DNA of 64,000 nucleotides from Duganella phyllosphaerae (GCF_001758785.1 NZ_LROM01000050.1:1-64000); one strand, 5' to 3'; shown: positions 28,430-37,333, counted from the first letter of the stretch. Numbers and translations: made by a program. Notes: generated by a model not told the origin, from the letters alone.

Positions 28430-30580
28430 TTATTGAACGTTGCGCTTGCGGCGCCAGAAGATGACCCCACCGGCCAGCAAGACCAGGAAGGCCAGCATCG
28501 GGTCATTGACGTCTTTCGATGCCGAGCAACCGCCGCCGCCGGTGTTCTGCGGCGTGGCGTTCGCTGGAGCTGCGGCGCTGGCCTGGCCGGTCAGGGCGAT
28601 GGTCGAGCTGCCGCCGGCCACGTTCGAATTGAGCACGACGGAGCCGCTGTTATTGCCCGGGTTGACCGGGGTGTAGCGCACCACCAGCTCGCACGTGGCG
28701 CCGGGGTTGAGCGTGAGCGGGAAGGCGGCGCAGCCGGTGCTGTCGGTGGCCTGGGCGAACGGGCCGCTGAAGGTGGCGCCAGACAGCGTGAGCGCAGCCG
28801 AACCGCTGTTGGTCAGGGTAAAGCGACGGGTCGGCGTGGCGCCGATGGTCACCGCGCCGAAGTCGAAGTTTTGCGGGTTGACGCCGAGTGCCGGTGCACC
28901 AGCTGCCACGGCCACGCCATTGCCGGTCAACGCCAGCGAGAACTGCGCACCGCCGTCGGTGACGACCATCAGCGTGGCGCTGCGGGCGCCGGCTGCCGTC
29001 GGACGCAGCGCGGTGGTCAGTGTGCAATTGGCGCCGGCGCCAACTGCCGCATTGGCCACGCAGGTGCCGCCGAGAACGAAGTCGCCCGGATTGGCGCCGG
29101 CCAGGGTGAGCGTGGAGATACGCAGCGCGGCAGTGCCGGCGTTATTGAACGTGGTCGTGTGCACGGCAGCCGTGGCGCCCACCTGGGTGTCGGCAAACGT
29201 GATCGGGCCGGTTTCGGACAATACCGGCACGCCAACTGCCTGGGCGCTGCCGGTGCCGGTGATCGCCACTTGCAGCGGCGCCGCGTTCGAGATCACGGCC
29301 AGCGTGGCGGCAACCGCGCCGGCGGTGGTCGGTGCAAAGCGCAGCGGCACCGAGCACCGCGCGCCCACGGCCAGCGTGCTGCCGCAATCGCTGCCGGCGA
29401 TGGTTACGCTGGCCGCGCCGGTCACGCCGATATTGGAGAGATTGAGCACCACGTTGCCGGTATTGGCCAGCACCACGGTTTGCGCGGCGGCCGGGGTATT
29501 GACGGTCTGGGCGCCGAAGGCGATGGCCGACGGCGTGGCGGTCACCGCTGGTGCGGCGGCGCTGGCGGTGCCGGAGAGGCCCACGCCGGCGCTGCCATTG
29601 GCTGCGTTCGAGGCCAGCGTCAAGGTACCGGCAAAGGCGCCGGCAGCAGTGGGCGTGGCGCGCACGGTGACGGTGCAGCTGGCGCCGGCGGCGACCGGGG
29701 TGGTGGTGGCGCAGGTGCCGCCAATGGTGAAGATGCCGGCGTTGGCGCCTCCCACGGCGATGCTGCTGAACGTGAGCGCGGCCTGGCCGCTATTGGTGAC
29801 GGTGACGGTGGACGGTGCGGACGCGGCGCCGGTCAGCTGGGCGCCGAAATTGACGGTGGCGGCCGACAGGCCGATGGTGGCCTGCGGCGTGCTGTTGCCG
29901 GTGCCTGCCAGCGCCACGGTGCTGCTGCCGCCGGTGGCATTGTGGGTGATGGTGAGGGTGGCGGCGCGGCTGCCAGCGGCGGTGGGACGGAAGCTGGTTT
30001 GCACGGTGCAGCTGGCGCCGGCGGCAATTGCCGCGCCGTTGGCGCAAGAGCCGCCGCCGATGCTGTAGTCGCCGGCGGCAGCGCCGCCCAGGGCGATGGT
30101 GCCGATATTGAGCGCGGCGCTGCCGGTGTTGCTCAGCGTAGCGGACAGCGGGCCGCTGGTCTGTCCGATGGCGGTGCCGGTAAACGTCAGGCTGGCCGGG
30201 GCCAGGGTGGCGGCCGGCGCAGCGGTCACGGTGGGGTTGCCGATGAAGGCGGCCAGGTCATCGAGCTCGGTGGACGAGAACCGGCCGGCGAACAGGCTGC
30301 CCATGCCGCCGCGATTATTGGCAATCGCATTGGCGATCACGGACGGCTGGTTGGCCGCGCGGGTGATGCCGTTGACATTGGCTGCCGGCGAGGCGCCGTG
30401 GCACGAGGCGCAACTGGCGCCGCCGGTCACCGGACCGTTCAGGTACAGGTTCCTGCCGTTGAGCGCATCGGCGGCGCCTGCATGCGGTACGACCACCGCC
30501 GCACCGATCATCAATACTGCGCCGGCAGCCTGCTGCCAGCGCCCTGCCTTGGTCCTGCCCGTCCACATTGTCCCGCCCAT
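28430..30580 (-). CDS. c-type cytochrome with ASH-type repeats and JDVT-CTERM-like sorting tail
   Basis: A 716-residue exported protein. A signal peptide ends about residue 36; a mono-heme cytochrome domain has CASCH (57-61) and a downstream methionine candidate in GGMGSLF. Residues 115-670 hold about five choice-of-anchor-D/HYDIN-like immunoglobulin-fold repeats (SGTGSAALxIGxIALGG-type units). The end reads GGGGCS (681-686), a hydrophobic helix and WRRKRN, the three-part CTERM sorting signal. The cognate protease gene lies immediately upstream. SD AGGAG precedes the ATG. A role in surface electron transfer is inference. Confidence 0.86.
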   Translation of the reverse strand: MGGTMWTGRTKAGRWQQAAGAVLMIGAAVVVPHAGAADALNGRNLYLNGPVTGGASCASCHGASPAANVNGITRAANQPSVIANAIANNRGGMGSLFAGRFSSTELDDLAAFIGNPTVTAAPAATLAPASLTFTGTAIGQTSGPLSATLSNTGSAALNIGTIALGGAAAGDYSIGGGSCANGAAIAAGASCTVQTSFRPTAAGSRAATLTITHNATGGSSTVALAGTGNSTPQATIGLSAATVNFGAQLTGAASAPSTVTVTNSGQAALTFSSIAVGGANAGIFTIGGTCATTTPVAAGASCTVTVRATPTAAGAFAGTLTLASNAANGSAGVGLSGTASAAAPAVTATPSAIAFGAQTVNTPAAAQTVVLANTGNVVLNLSNIGVTGAASVTIAGSDCGSTLAVGARCSVPLRFAPTTAGAVAATLAVISNAAPLQVAITGTGSAQAVGVPVLSETGPITFADTQVGATAAVHTTTFNNAGTAALRISTLTLAGANPGDFVLGGTCVANAAVGAGANCTLTTALRPTAAGARSATLMVVTDGGAQFSLALTGNGVAVAAGAPALGVNPQNFDFGAVTIGATPTRRFTLTNSGSAALTLSGATFSGPFAQATDSTGCAAFPLTLNPGATCELVVRYTPVNPGNNSGSVVLNSNVAGGSSTIALTGQASAAAPANATPQNTGGGGCSASKDVNDPMLAFLVLLAGGVIFWRRKRNVQ

Positions 30581-30601
30581 GCCTGTTCTCCTGAAGTGAA
30601 T

Positions 30602-30967
30602 TTAAATACTGCAAACGGAGATCGCAAAGGCATTCATGCCGCTGTGCGCTAGCACGCACCAGCGCCAGCTGCGGGTGCGCGCATACAGCATCGCCAGCAC
30701 CAGTCCCGGCCCCAGCACCGCCAGCGCCACGTGCCAGCCGCTGCCGAGGTGCAGCAGGCTGAAAGCGCCGGCCGACACCAGTACCGGCCACACCGACCCT
30801 GGCCGGCGCCGCATCAGCCACTCCTGCAAGCCGGCGCGAATCACCAGTTCTTCCAGCAGTGGCGACAGCAGTAGCAGGCGTAACCAGTCCCACGCCGAAG
30901 GGGCGTACAGGTGCGCGCCGCAGGCGGCGTCCCAGGTCCAGGGCAGGATCGATGAAATCAGCGACAC
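30602..30967 (-). CDS. MrtJ-like glutamic intramembrane protease (CPBP family)
   Basis: A 121-residue membrane protein with the CPBP/CAAX-protease motifs: EE followed by R (E39, E40, R44 in LLEELVIRAGL), H73 in SLLHLG and H108/N112 in AHSGMN. These are the catalytic motifs of the small glutamic-type proteases that process JDVT-CTERM proteins. The start is a GTG at 30967; an in-frame stop lies 15 codons further up. It is 21 bp before the JDVT-tailed cytochrome gene, its likely substrate. The name is from family recall, not from a search. Confidence 0.78.
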   Translation of the reverse strand: MSLISSILPWTWDAACGAHLYAPSAWDWLRLLLLSPLLEELVIRAGLQEWLMRRRPGSVWPVLVSAGAFSLLHLGSGWHVALAVLGPGLVLAMLYARTRSWRWCVLAHSGMNAFAISVCSI

Positions 30968-31049
30968 GGTAAAAGTAAGCCTCGCTGCCAGTTGCGTATC
31001 TTGTCGAACCGTTCATTCCGGTTCGGGCAGCAAAGGTTCTAAGAGAGCA

Positions 31050-31739
31050 CTACTTTTTTTTCGGCTTGTGGAGCGTCAGGCGTTCGAGCCACTTGAGGGC
31101 AGCTCTTTTATTAGCCTTGAAGGTGTAATCGAGGGTGGCGAATTGTTCGTCCAGCGCTTCCTGCATCACGCTGGAAGGGTCGGCCGGCAGCAGCTTGAGG
31201 TAGGCGTCGGCTTCGCCGTATTCGCGGTGGATTTCCATGCCTGCCTTTTTGGCGATGTGCATCATGGTCTTGTTCGACGACAGGCAGTGCATATACAGGG
31301 TATCGACGTCGTTGTTGCGGCAGTGGATGGCGGCGCGCTCGAACATCTTGGAGCCCACGCCGATACCGCGTGCGCTGCGGCTGACCGACACGCCGAATTC
31401 CGCCACCCGCGCCTTGTCGGTCACCGCTTCTCTGGCGGCGTCGCGCGGGGCGAAAGCCAGGTGACCTACGGCCACCAGCCGGAACACGCGGTTGTACACG
31501 CCGAAGACAATGTCGCGCGAAAAATCGATGCCTGCCACGTAGCGCTCGATCTGCTCGTCGGGTAATTCTGTGCCGAAGCGCAGCAGGCGGTCGGCCGGTT
31601 CCAGGTCGAGGAAGTGGCGGCGCATGCGGCGCCGGTCACGTGGGTGCAGCTGCTTGACCAGCACGCGCGGACCATATTTGCCGTCGGTGGTTTTATGGCG
31701 CGCGCGCAGCGGATTCTGGAACAGGTCGATCGGCGGCAT
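31050..31739 (-). CDS. GNAT-family N-acetyltransferase
   Basis: A 229-residue acetyltransferase. The acetyl-CoA-binding motif A is seen in FGVSVSRSARGIGVGSKMFERA (R/QxxGxG/A variant) with the following strand VDTLYMHCLSSN. The start, an ATG, is followed by a basic N-terminus. Typical GNAT domains occupy about 150 residues; the last 50 residues are lysine-rich. Substrate unknown. It is the gene before the redox cluster, separated by 82 bp, so membership in that operon is uncertain. Confidence 0.86.
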   Translation of the reverse strand: MPPIDLFQNPLRARHKTTDGKYGPRVLVKQLHPRDRRRMRRHFLDLEPADRLLRFGTELPDEQIERYVAGIDFSRDIVFGVYNRVFRLVAVGHLAFAPRDAAREAVTDKARVAEFGVSVSRSARGIGVGSKMFERAAIHCRNNDVDTLYMHCLSSNKTMMHIAKKAGMEIHREYGEADAYLKLLPADPSSVMQEALDEQFATLDYTFKANKRAALKWLERLTLHKPKKK

Positions 31740-31781
31740 GCTCAGTTTACCCCCGAACCCGGTCCCGGTTGGCTTTGCGGG

Positions 31782-33032
31782 TCAGGCCTCGTCGTCGGCA
31801 TCATCGACGCTCAGTGCCAGCTTGACCGCATTGACCCGTGCGCGATGCACAAGTTCAGGGATGCGTTGCGGTTTGTCCAGGCACGCTTGCGCAATTTCGC
31901 CGGCGTTCACCGCGCGTGCGGCAGCCATGGCCGTTTCCAGGTACGGCCCTTGCGGGAATGGCGCGTCGCTGTAACTGGCCGACGGTCCGCTGCGTCCGCG
32001 CGAATCGCATTCGGTTGCCAGCAGCATTTGCGAAAACCGTGCCGGCTTGCGGAAGGCGTCGCAGCGCTCGAGCAGCTTGACGATGGTATTGGGCCGCAGC
32101 TGCAGCGCGCGGCCCACGTTGCCGTGTTCGCGCGCGGTCATCACGGCCAGGTCGCGGCAGTCGGTGGGCACGCGCAGGCGCTTGCACACCTGCTCCACCA
32201 GTTTCACGCCCAGCTCCTCGTGGCCGTGGTGCGCGGGCCAGTTGTTCGACGGCGTCACGCCCTTGCCCAGGTCGTGCATCAGGCAGGCCACGCGCGTGGG
32301 CAGCTCCAGGTTCGCCTTGGCGGCGCAGTCGATCACTTGCAGGATGTGGGCGCCGGTGTCGATCTCCGGATGCCATTTTTCCGGCTGCGGTACTCCCCAC
32401 AGAACGTCGAGTTCCGGCAGAATGCGCGCCAGCGCGCCGCAGTCGCGCAGCACCTCCAGCATGCGCGACGGCTGTTGTTCCATCAGCCCGCGCGACAGTT
32501 CCTGCCATACGCGTTCGGCCACCAGGGCATCGACCTCGCCCTGCTCGACCATCTGCCGCATCAGTTGATTGGTTTCCGGCGCCACCCGAAAGTCGGGATA
32601 GCGCGCAGCAAAGCGCGCCACGCGCAGGATGCGCACCGGGTCCTCGGCAAAGGCGTCGGATACGTGGCGGAAGATGCGCGCGGCGATGTCGCGCTGGCCG
32701 CCGAACGGATCGGTGAGCGTGCCGTCGTCGGCGCGGGCAATCGCATTGATGGTCAGGTCGCGCCGCACCAGGTCTTCTTCCAGCGTGACCTCGGTGGAGG
32801 TGTGGAAAACGAATCCCTTGTAGCCGGGTGCGGTCTTGCGCTCGGTGCGCGCCAGTGCGTATTCCTCCTGCGTCTGCGGGTGCAGGAACACCGGGAAGTC
32901 TTTACCGACCGGGCGATAGCCCTGCGCCACCATGTCGTCGGGCGTGGCGCCGACCACCACGTGATCGTGGTCCTTGACCGGCAGGCCAAGCAGCGCATCG
33001 CGCACGGCGCCGCCTACAACGTAACTCTTCAT
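31782..33032 (-). CDS. cca: Multifunctional CCA tRNA nucleotidyltransferase
   Basis: A 416-residue enzyme that adds and repairs the tRNA 3'-CCA end. The nucleotidyltransferase head has GGAVRDALLG and KDHDHVVVG (DxD), then EEDLVRRDLTINA; an HD phosphohydrolase domain (LMHDLGKG) is in the C-terminal half, the long proteobacterial form. The ATG is two bases after the glutathione transferase stop, so the two are probably cotranscribed. All tRNAs in this window already encode CCA, so repair is likely the main role. Confidence 0.95.
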   Translation of the reverse strand: MKSYVVGGAVRDALLGLPVKDHDHVVVGATPDDMVAQGYRPVGKDFPVFLHPQTQEEYALARTERKTAPGYKGFVFHTSTEVTLEEDLVRRDLTINAIARADDGTLTDPFGGQRDIAARIFRHVSDAFAEDPVRILRVARFAARYPDFRVAPETNQLMRQMVEQGEVDALVAERVWQELSRGLMEQQPSRMLEVLRDCGALARILPELDVLWGVPQPEKWHPEIDTGAHILQVIDCAAKANLELPTRVACLMHDLGKGVTPSNNWPAHHGHEELGVKLVEQVCKRLRVPTDCRDLAVMTAREHGNVGRALQLRPNTIVKLLERCDAFRKPARFSQMLLATECDSRGRSGPSASYSDAPFPQGPYLETAMAAARAVNAGEIAQACLDKPQRIPELVHRARVNAVKLALSVDDADDEA

Positions 33033-33034
33033 GG

Positions 33035-33745
33035 TCAGTCCGCAGCGTCGGCGTGGGGTGCGGCCTGAGTTTCGGCCAGCGCTTCGGTGACCCAGCGCGC
33101 CACCGCAGGATGGGCCAGCACACGCTGGCAGTAGGCGTCCAGCGCGGGCGCGAGCGAGACGCCATAGGTGCGGAAACGCGACACCACCGGCGCGAAATAC
33201 GCGTCGGCGATGGAAAAGTCGCCGAACAGGAACTGGTGGTGGCCGAAGCGCGACAGGCATTCTTCCCAGATCTCGCTGATGCGGCCGATATCGGCCTGCG
33301 CGCCGTTGGTGCGGCCCTTGCCCGGCAGGCTGGCGCTGATGTTCATCGGCATCGCATTGCGCAGGTCGGTGAAGCCGCAGTGCATCTCGGCGCAGATCGA
33401 CCGCGCCATCGCGCGCGCGGCCACGTCCTGCGGCCACAGGTGCTGCTCCGGGAACTGCTCGGCCAGGTATTCGACGATGGCCAGGCTGTCCCAGATCGTG
33501 ATCTCGCCCGCCAGCAGCACCGGCACCCGGCCGCAGGCCGAGTAGCTGCAGATGCGGTTGGCGGTGTCGGGCTTGTCGAGTTCAACCCGCACTTCCTGGA
33601 AAGGGATGCCGAACGCGGTCATCGCCACCCACGCCCGCATCGACCACGACGACAGGTTCTTGGTGCCGATGACGAGGGTCAGGCCGGGCGAGCGCGCGGC
33701 GGCCAGGGCGTTGGACAGGCTGGGATCGAGTTGGGTGGTCTGCAT
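33035..33745 (-). CDS. Glutathione S-transferase family protein
   Basis: A 236-residue protein of the thioredoxin-fold plus helical-domain type. The N-terminal domain has LVIGTKNLSSWSMRAW, the cis-proline VPVLL and SLAIVEYLAEQFPEQ, the glutathione-binding SNAIL-like site. The C-terminal helical domain contains FSIADAYFAPVVSR. It probably conjugates or reduces electrophiles with glutathione; the exact substrate is unknown. It lies directly upstream of cca on the same strand. Confidence 0.9.
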   Translation of the reverse strand: MQTTQLDPSLSNALAAARSPGLTLVIGTKNLSSWSMRAWVAMTAFGIPFQEVRVELDKPDTANRICSYSACGRVPVLLAGEITIWDSLAIVEYLAEQFPEQHLWPQDVAARAMARSICAEMHCGFTDLRNAMPMNISASLPGKGRTNGAQADIGRISEIWEECLSRFGHHQFLFGDFSIADAYFAPVVSRFRTYGVSLAPALDAYCQRVLAHPAVARWVTEALAETQAAPHADAAD

Positions 33746-33773
33746 GGTGGCTTAGTAGTATGAGTAAATCTGA

Positions 33774-35750
33774 TCAGCGGGCGAAAGTGGCTTCCTGCTC
33801 TTCCTGCAAGGTGTAACCCTTGGGGGTGACCACGCCGATGCGCGCCTTGAGCGACTGCGGCCGCCCCTCGAACAGCGCGGCGTAGTAGTTCGCATTGGAC
33901 ATGACGTTCTTGACGTAAGTTCGGGTCTCGAAGAACGGAATCGATTCGATGAACACGGCCGACTCCATCGGCTTGTCGAGCGAGGCGCGCCAGGTGCGCG
34001 AGCGTCCCGGGCCGGCGTTGTAGGCGGCGGTGGCCAGCACCTGCGAACCGTCCATGTTCCCGAGCACCATGTTCAGGTAGTTCGTGCCCAGCATGATGTT
34101 GGTCTTGACGTCCGAGAGCATGTCCGCGGCGAAGTCGGTCAGGCCCAGTTTTTTCGCCACCCAGCGGCCGGTGGACGGCATCACCTGCATCAGGCCCGAC
34201 GCGCCCACGTGCGATTGCGCGTCCATGATGAAGCGCGACTCTTGCCGGATCAGGCCATACACCCAGGCCTTGTCCAGGCCCAGCGTCTTGGTCGCCGGGT
34301 GCATGATGTCGTCGTGCGGCGACGGGAAGCGCTGGGTGTAATCGACCAGCACCCGGGTGCGGTCCGACGTGTTGACCATGCGGTCGAGGATGTGGTTCTG
34401 GCGCGCGAATTCGGCGGCGGCCAGGTGTTCGCGTTCGCTCAGGCCGCGCAGGCCCCAGTTCCATTCGCGCGTGCCTTCGAAGCGCAGGCGCATGCCGAAA
34501 AATTTCAGTGCGCGCTGGAAGTTGGGGTTGGCGGCGATCGGCGCGATTTCGGCAGCGGTGATCGGCGCGCCCGGCGGCGGGATCGACACCAGGCGGCCGG
34601 TTTCCTCGCGCGCCAGCTGGCCATAGAAGTTGGGCTGGTCGGCGATGCTGTTGAACAGCCGCAGCGCCTCGCCCGACGGCGGGCTGGTGTCGCTGCCGTC
34701 GGCCATCAGGGCGCGGCCCTTCCAGTAGATCCAGGTCGGGTCTTCACGCAGGATGGCCGGCATGGCGTCGATATTCTTGTGCACCTGGCGCCAGTCACCG
34801 TTGCGCAGCGCGATGCGGGTGCTCCACTGGGCCTGGTCGATCGACAGCGGCGCGCCATCGGCACGCTTCCAGTAGTTGGTGGTGTCATCCGACAGCGAGT
34901 ACGACGACTGCAGCGCGATCGCGGCCCAGCCTTCGCGCTGCTCCTGGGTCGAGAGGCTTGACGATGCCTTGTTCAAGGCCAGCGTGGCCAGCTTGATGCT
35001 GGTCTTGGCCAGGCGGCCCACGGCGACGATGAAGATTTCGTGTTCGGTGCGGCCCTCGCCCGGGCCCTTGGCCACGGCCACTGCCGGCAGGTCAACCGCC
35101 TGCACCACTTTTTTATCGGGACCGCCCAGCAGCGCGACAATGCGCCGCGCCTGGCCGGTGGAGTTGAATTCGCCGGACAGGCGCAGTTGCGTGTACAGGT
35201 CTTCGGCGTCGAACTGGCGCGACTGGTACAGGGTGCCGATCAGGCCCGCGCACGGCTCACCGTAGCCGTTGGGGGAAATCAGCAGCGCGCGCGCTTCGTT
35301 GGCCACGTTCTGGCCCTTGATCGCGCGCGACTGCAGCGCGTAGCATTTTACTTGCGTGTCGTCGTTGAGCACGAACAGCGGCAATTGTTCGTCGAAGGTG
35401 GTCCAGTCGCGCGTGCGTCCCAGTTCCAGCAGCCAGTCGTTGCGAAGCCGGTCGACGATGGCCTGGCCCTGGTAGCGCTGCATGAAGCCGCGAATTTCGG
35501 CCTGCGAGGCATCGCGCAGGCGCGCTTTGAGCCGATAATAGTCGACGTACGATGGAATCGAATAATTGGCCAGGCGCGCCGCGTAGAAATCGACCTTGGA
35601 CGCATCGTCCTTGCGCACGGCGTCGCGCATGAGCAAAAAGGCATCGTCCTCGCGCCGGGTTTCAGCGCCGAACTCCTCGGATTGGGCAAAGGCGGTGACG
35701 GCCACCATGGCGACGACTGCGCCGGCGATCCATTTCGAAACGGAAATCAA
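33774..35750 (-). CDS. Soluble lytic murein transglycosylase (Slt70-like)
   Basis: A 658-residue periplasmic enzyme that cleaves peptidoglycan with 1,6-anhydro bond formation. A signal peptide (AGAVVAMVAVTAFAQS) is followed by a long alpha-helical superhelix region and the C-terminal SLT domain: QESRFIMDAQSHVGASGLMQVMPSTG with the catalytic glutamate in QES, then AYNAGPGR. The start is a TTG at 35750 with a weak GAGAG site. It is divergent from the cyclo-ligase gene. Confidence 0.92.
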   Translation of the reverse strand: MISVSKWIAGAVVAMVAVTAFAQSEEFGAETRREDDAFLLMRDAVRKDDASKVDFYAARLANYSIPSYVDYYRLKARLRDASQAEIRGFMQRYQGQAIVDRLRNDWLLELGRTRDWTTFDEQLPLFVLNDDTQVKCYALQSRAIKGQNVANEARALLISPNGYGEPCAGLIGTLYQSRQFDAEDLYTQLRLSGEFNSTGQARRIVALLGGPDKKVVQAVDLPAVAVAKGPGEGRTEHEIFIVAVGRLAKTSIKLATLALNKASSSLSTQEQREGWAAIALQSSYSLSDDTTNYWKRADGAPLSIDQAQWSTRIALRNGDWRQVHKNIDAMPAILREDPTWIYWKGRALMADGSDTSPPSGEALRLFNSIADQPNFYGQLAREETGRLVSIPPPGAPITAAEIAPIAANPNFQRALKFFGMRLRFEGTREWNWGLRGLSEREHLAAAEFARQNHILDRMVNTSDRTRVLVDYTQRFPSPHDDIMHPATKTLGLDKAWVYGLIRQESRFIMDAQSHVGASGLMQVMPSTGRWVAKKLGLTDFAADMLSDVKTNIMLGTNYLNMVLGNMDGSQVLATAAYNAGPGRSRTWRASLDKPMESAVFIESIPFFETRTYVKNVMSNANYYAALFEGRPQSLKARIGVVTPKGYTLQEEQEATFAR

Positions 35751-35783
35751 TGTGCAACTCTCTATTAGTCTTGAACCTGTAAA

Positions 35784-35819
35784 CCAACCATGCCAACCAC
35801 GCCAACCACGCCAACCATG
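35784..35819. repeat. Four tandem 9-bp repeats at the cyclo-ligase start
   Basis: CCAACC(A)(T/C)G units repeat four times. The first and last units contain in-frame ATGs (35790 and 35817), so the array sits exactly on the two candidate starts of the next gene, encoding a short Pro/Thr stretch between them. Confidence 0.7.
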
Positions 35820-36443
35820 ACCAGCGACCCTAGAATACCACGCAGCGAGAACGAAGCAATAGCCCCGTCCGCACCTGGCAAGGCAGAATTAAGACAGCAG
35901 TTGCTCACTGCGCGGCGCGCCTTCGATGTGGACACGCGAGCGCAGTGGGACCAGGCGATAGGGCGCCAGGTGGTGGCGTGGTGGCGCGAGACGCGGCCAG
36001 CTACCCTGGCTGTGTACTGGCCGCTGCGCGGCGAGCCCGATCTGGCGGCGGCGTACGCGGAGCTGGCGGCGCTGGGGGCACGGCTGCTGCTGCCGGTGGT
36101 GGTGGCCCGCGATGCGCCGCTGGAATTTGCCGACTGGCGCATCGGCGAAGCGATGGTCAAGGATGGGATGGGGGTGGCAGTGCCGGCCGACTTGCGCGTG
36201 CAGGATTATCCGGCGGCGTTGCTGGTGCCCTGCCTGGGGTTTAATGCGCAGGGGTACCGGCTCGGGTATGGCGGCGGGTTTTATGACCGCACCCTGGCGC
36301 GGGCGCCACGGCCGGTGACGCTGGGGATTGCCTATTCGGCGTTGCAGGTGGCGTTTGAGGCGGGTGGGTACGACGTGGCGCTGGATCGGATCGTTACCGA
36401 AACAACGCCCGCGTCAATTGGATTCCCGCCTGCGCGGGAATGA
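35790..36443 (+). CDS. 5-formyltetrahydrofolate cyclo-ligase
   Basis: A 217-residue enzyme (208 if started at 35817) that converts 5-formyl-THF to 5,10-methenyl-THF using ATP. The family motifs are VYWPLRGEPDL, LLVPCLGFNAQGYRLGYGGGFYDRTL and ALDRIVTE. Its last residues (FPPARE) and stop codon are part of a REP-like repeat that continues into the intergenic region, so the C-terminus has been rewritten by the repeat. The upstream start is uncertain because of a tandem repeat and no clear ribosome-binding site. Confidence 0.9.
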   Translation: MPTTPTTPTMTSDPRIPRSENEAIAPSAPGKAELRQQLLTARRAFDVDTRAQWDQAIGRQVVAWWRETRPATLAVYWPLRGEPDLAAAYAELAALGARLLLPVVVARDAPLEFADWRIGEAMVKDGMGVAVPADLRVQDYPAALLVPCLGFNAQGYRLGYGGGFYDRTLARAPRPVTLGIAYSALQVAFEAGGYDVALDRIVTETTPASIGFPPARE

Positions 36444-36503
36444 CGGCTTTTCGGCTAGCTGACGATGTCTGCTCCGTCATCCCCGCGCAGGCGGGGTTCC
36501 AAT
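36417..36503. repeat. Inverted pair of REP-like elements (REPIN-type doublet)
   Basis: Two 30-bp units, 36417-36446 and 36474-36503, are inverted copies differing at about three positions; each also contains its own small palindrome (CCCGC-CTGC-GCGGG). Together they could form one long hairpin with a 27-base loop. The left copy ends the cyclo-ligase coding sequence and the right one stops two bases before the metF stop codon. Confidence 0.85.
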
Positions 36504-36505
36504 TT

Positions 36506-37333
36506 TCACACCAGCCGTTGCCACAACGCCGTCGTCGCCGCCGCCTGGTTCATGCTGTAAAAATGCAGCCCCGGCGCGCCGCCGGCCAGCAAACGCTGGC
36601 CCAGCTGCGTCACCACGTCCAGCCCGAACGCCTTGATCGAGGCCGAGTCGTCGCCGAAGCTGGCCAGCTTCAGGCGCACCCAGCGCGGAATCTCGGCGCC
36701 GCACATGTCGGAAAAACGCATCAGCTGCGTGTAGTTTAAAATCGGCATGATGCCCGGCACGATCGGTACGTCGATGCCCAGCTTGCGGGTTTGCTCGACG
36801 AACTGGAAGTACGCGTCCGCATTGTAGAAATACTGGGTGATCGCGGCGTTGGCGCCAGCCTTGATCTTGCGCTCGAACGCCAGCAGGTCATCCTGCGGCG
36901 ATTTGGCCTGCGGATGCACCTCGGGATAGGCCGCCACTTCGATGTGGAACCAGTCGCCGGTTTCCTGGCGGATGAACTCGACCAGCTCGTTGGCGTAGCG
37001 GAATTCACCGGCGGCGCCGTAGCCGCTGGGCAGGTCGCCGCGCAGCGCCACGATGCGGCGGATGTTGTGCGACTTGAACTCGTTGAGAATCTCGCGGATC
37101 GATGCGCGGGTGCCGCCCACGCACGACAGGTGCGGTGCGGCGTCTTCGCCGGCGGCCAGGATTTCCACCACCGTGTCGAGCGTGCCGCGCTGGGTGCTGC
37201 CGCCGGCGCCGAAGGTCACCGAAAAATACTTGGGTTTCAGCTCGGACAGCTTGGCGCGCGTGGCGCGCAGCTTTTCCGCTCCTTCCACCGTCTTGGGCGG
37301 AAAGAATTCAATACTGAAATTATGATGTGCCAT
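36506..37333 (-). CDS. metF: Methylenetetrahydrofolate reductase
   Basis: A 275-residue flavoenzyme that reduces 5,10-methylene-THF to 5-methyl-THF for methionine synthesis. The start is typical (MAHHNFSIEFFPPKT), with SVTFGAGGSTQ and FYNADAYFQF later. It overlaps the upstream PF04020 gene by 14 bases and lies downstream of ahcY in the methyl-cycle operon, so it may be under partial control of the SAH riboswitch. It is convergent with the cyclo-ligase gene across a REP doublet. Confidence 0.95.
   Translation of the reverse strand: MAHHNFSIEFFPPKTVEGAEKLRATRAKLSELKPKYFSVTFGAGGSTQRGTLDTVVEILAAGEDAAPHLSCVGGTRASIREILNEFKSHNIRRIVALRGDLPSGYGAAGEFRYANELVEFIRQETGDWFHIEVAAYPEVHPQAKSPQDDLLAFERKIKAGANAAITQYFYNADAYFQFVEQTRKLGIDVPIVPGIMPILNYTQLMRFSDMCGAEIPRWVRLKLASFGDDSASIKAFGLDVVTQLGQRLLAGGAPGLHFYSMNQAAATTALWQRLV

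Noticed and set aside
30315-31016. Alternative frame overlapping the MrtJ-like gene and cytochrome start
   Set aside because: It is out of frame with both and lacks the protease motifs; the GTG-started frame carries all of them.
31027-31062. Terminator after the GNAT gene
   Set aside because: An A/T-rich stretch is present at the gene end but no convincing stem on the minus strand.
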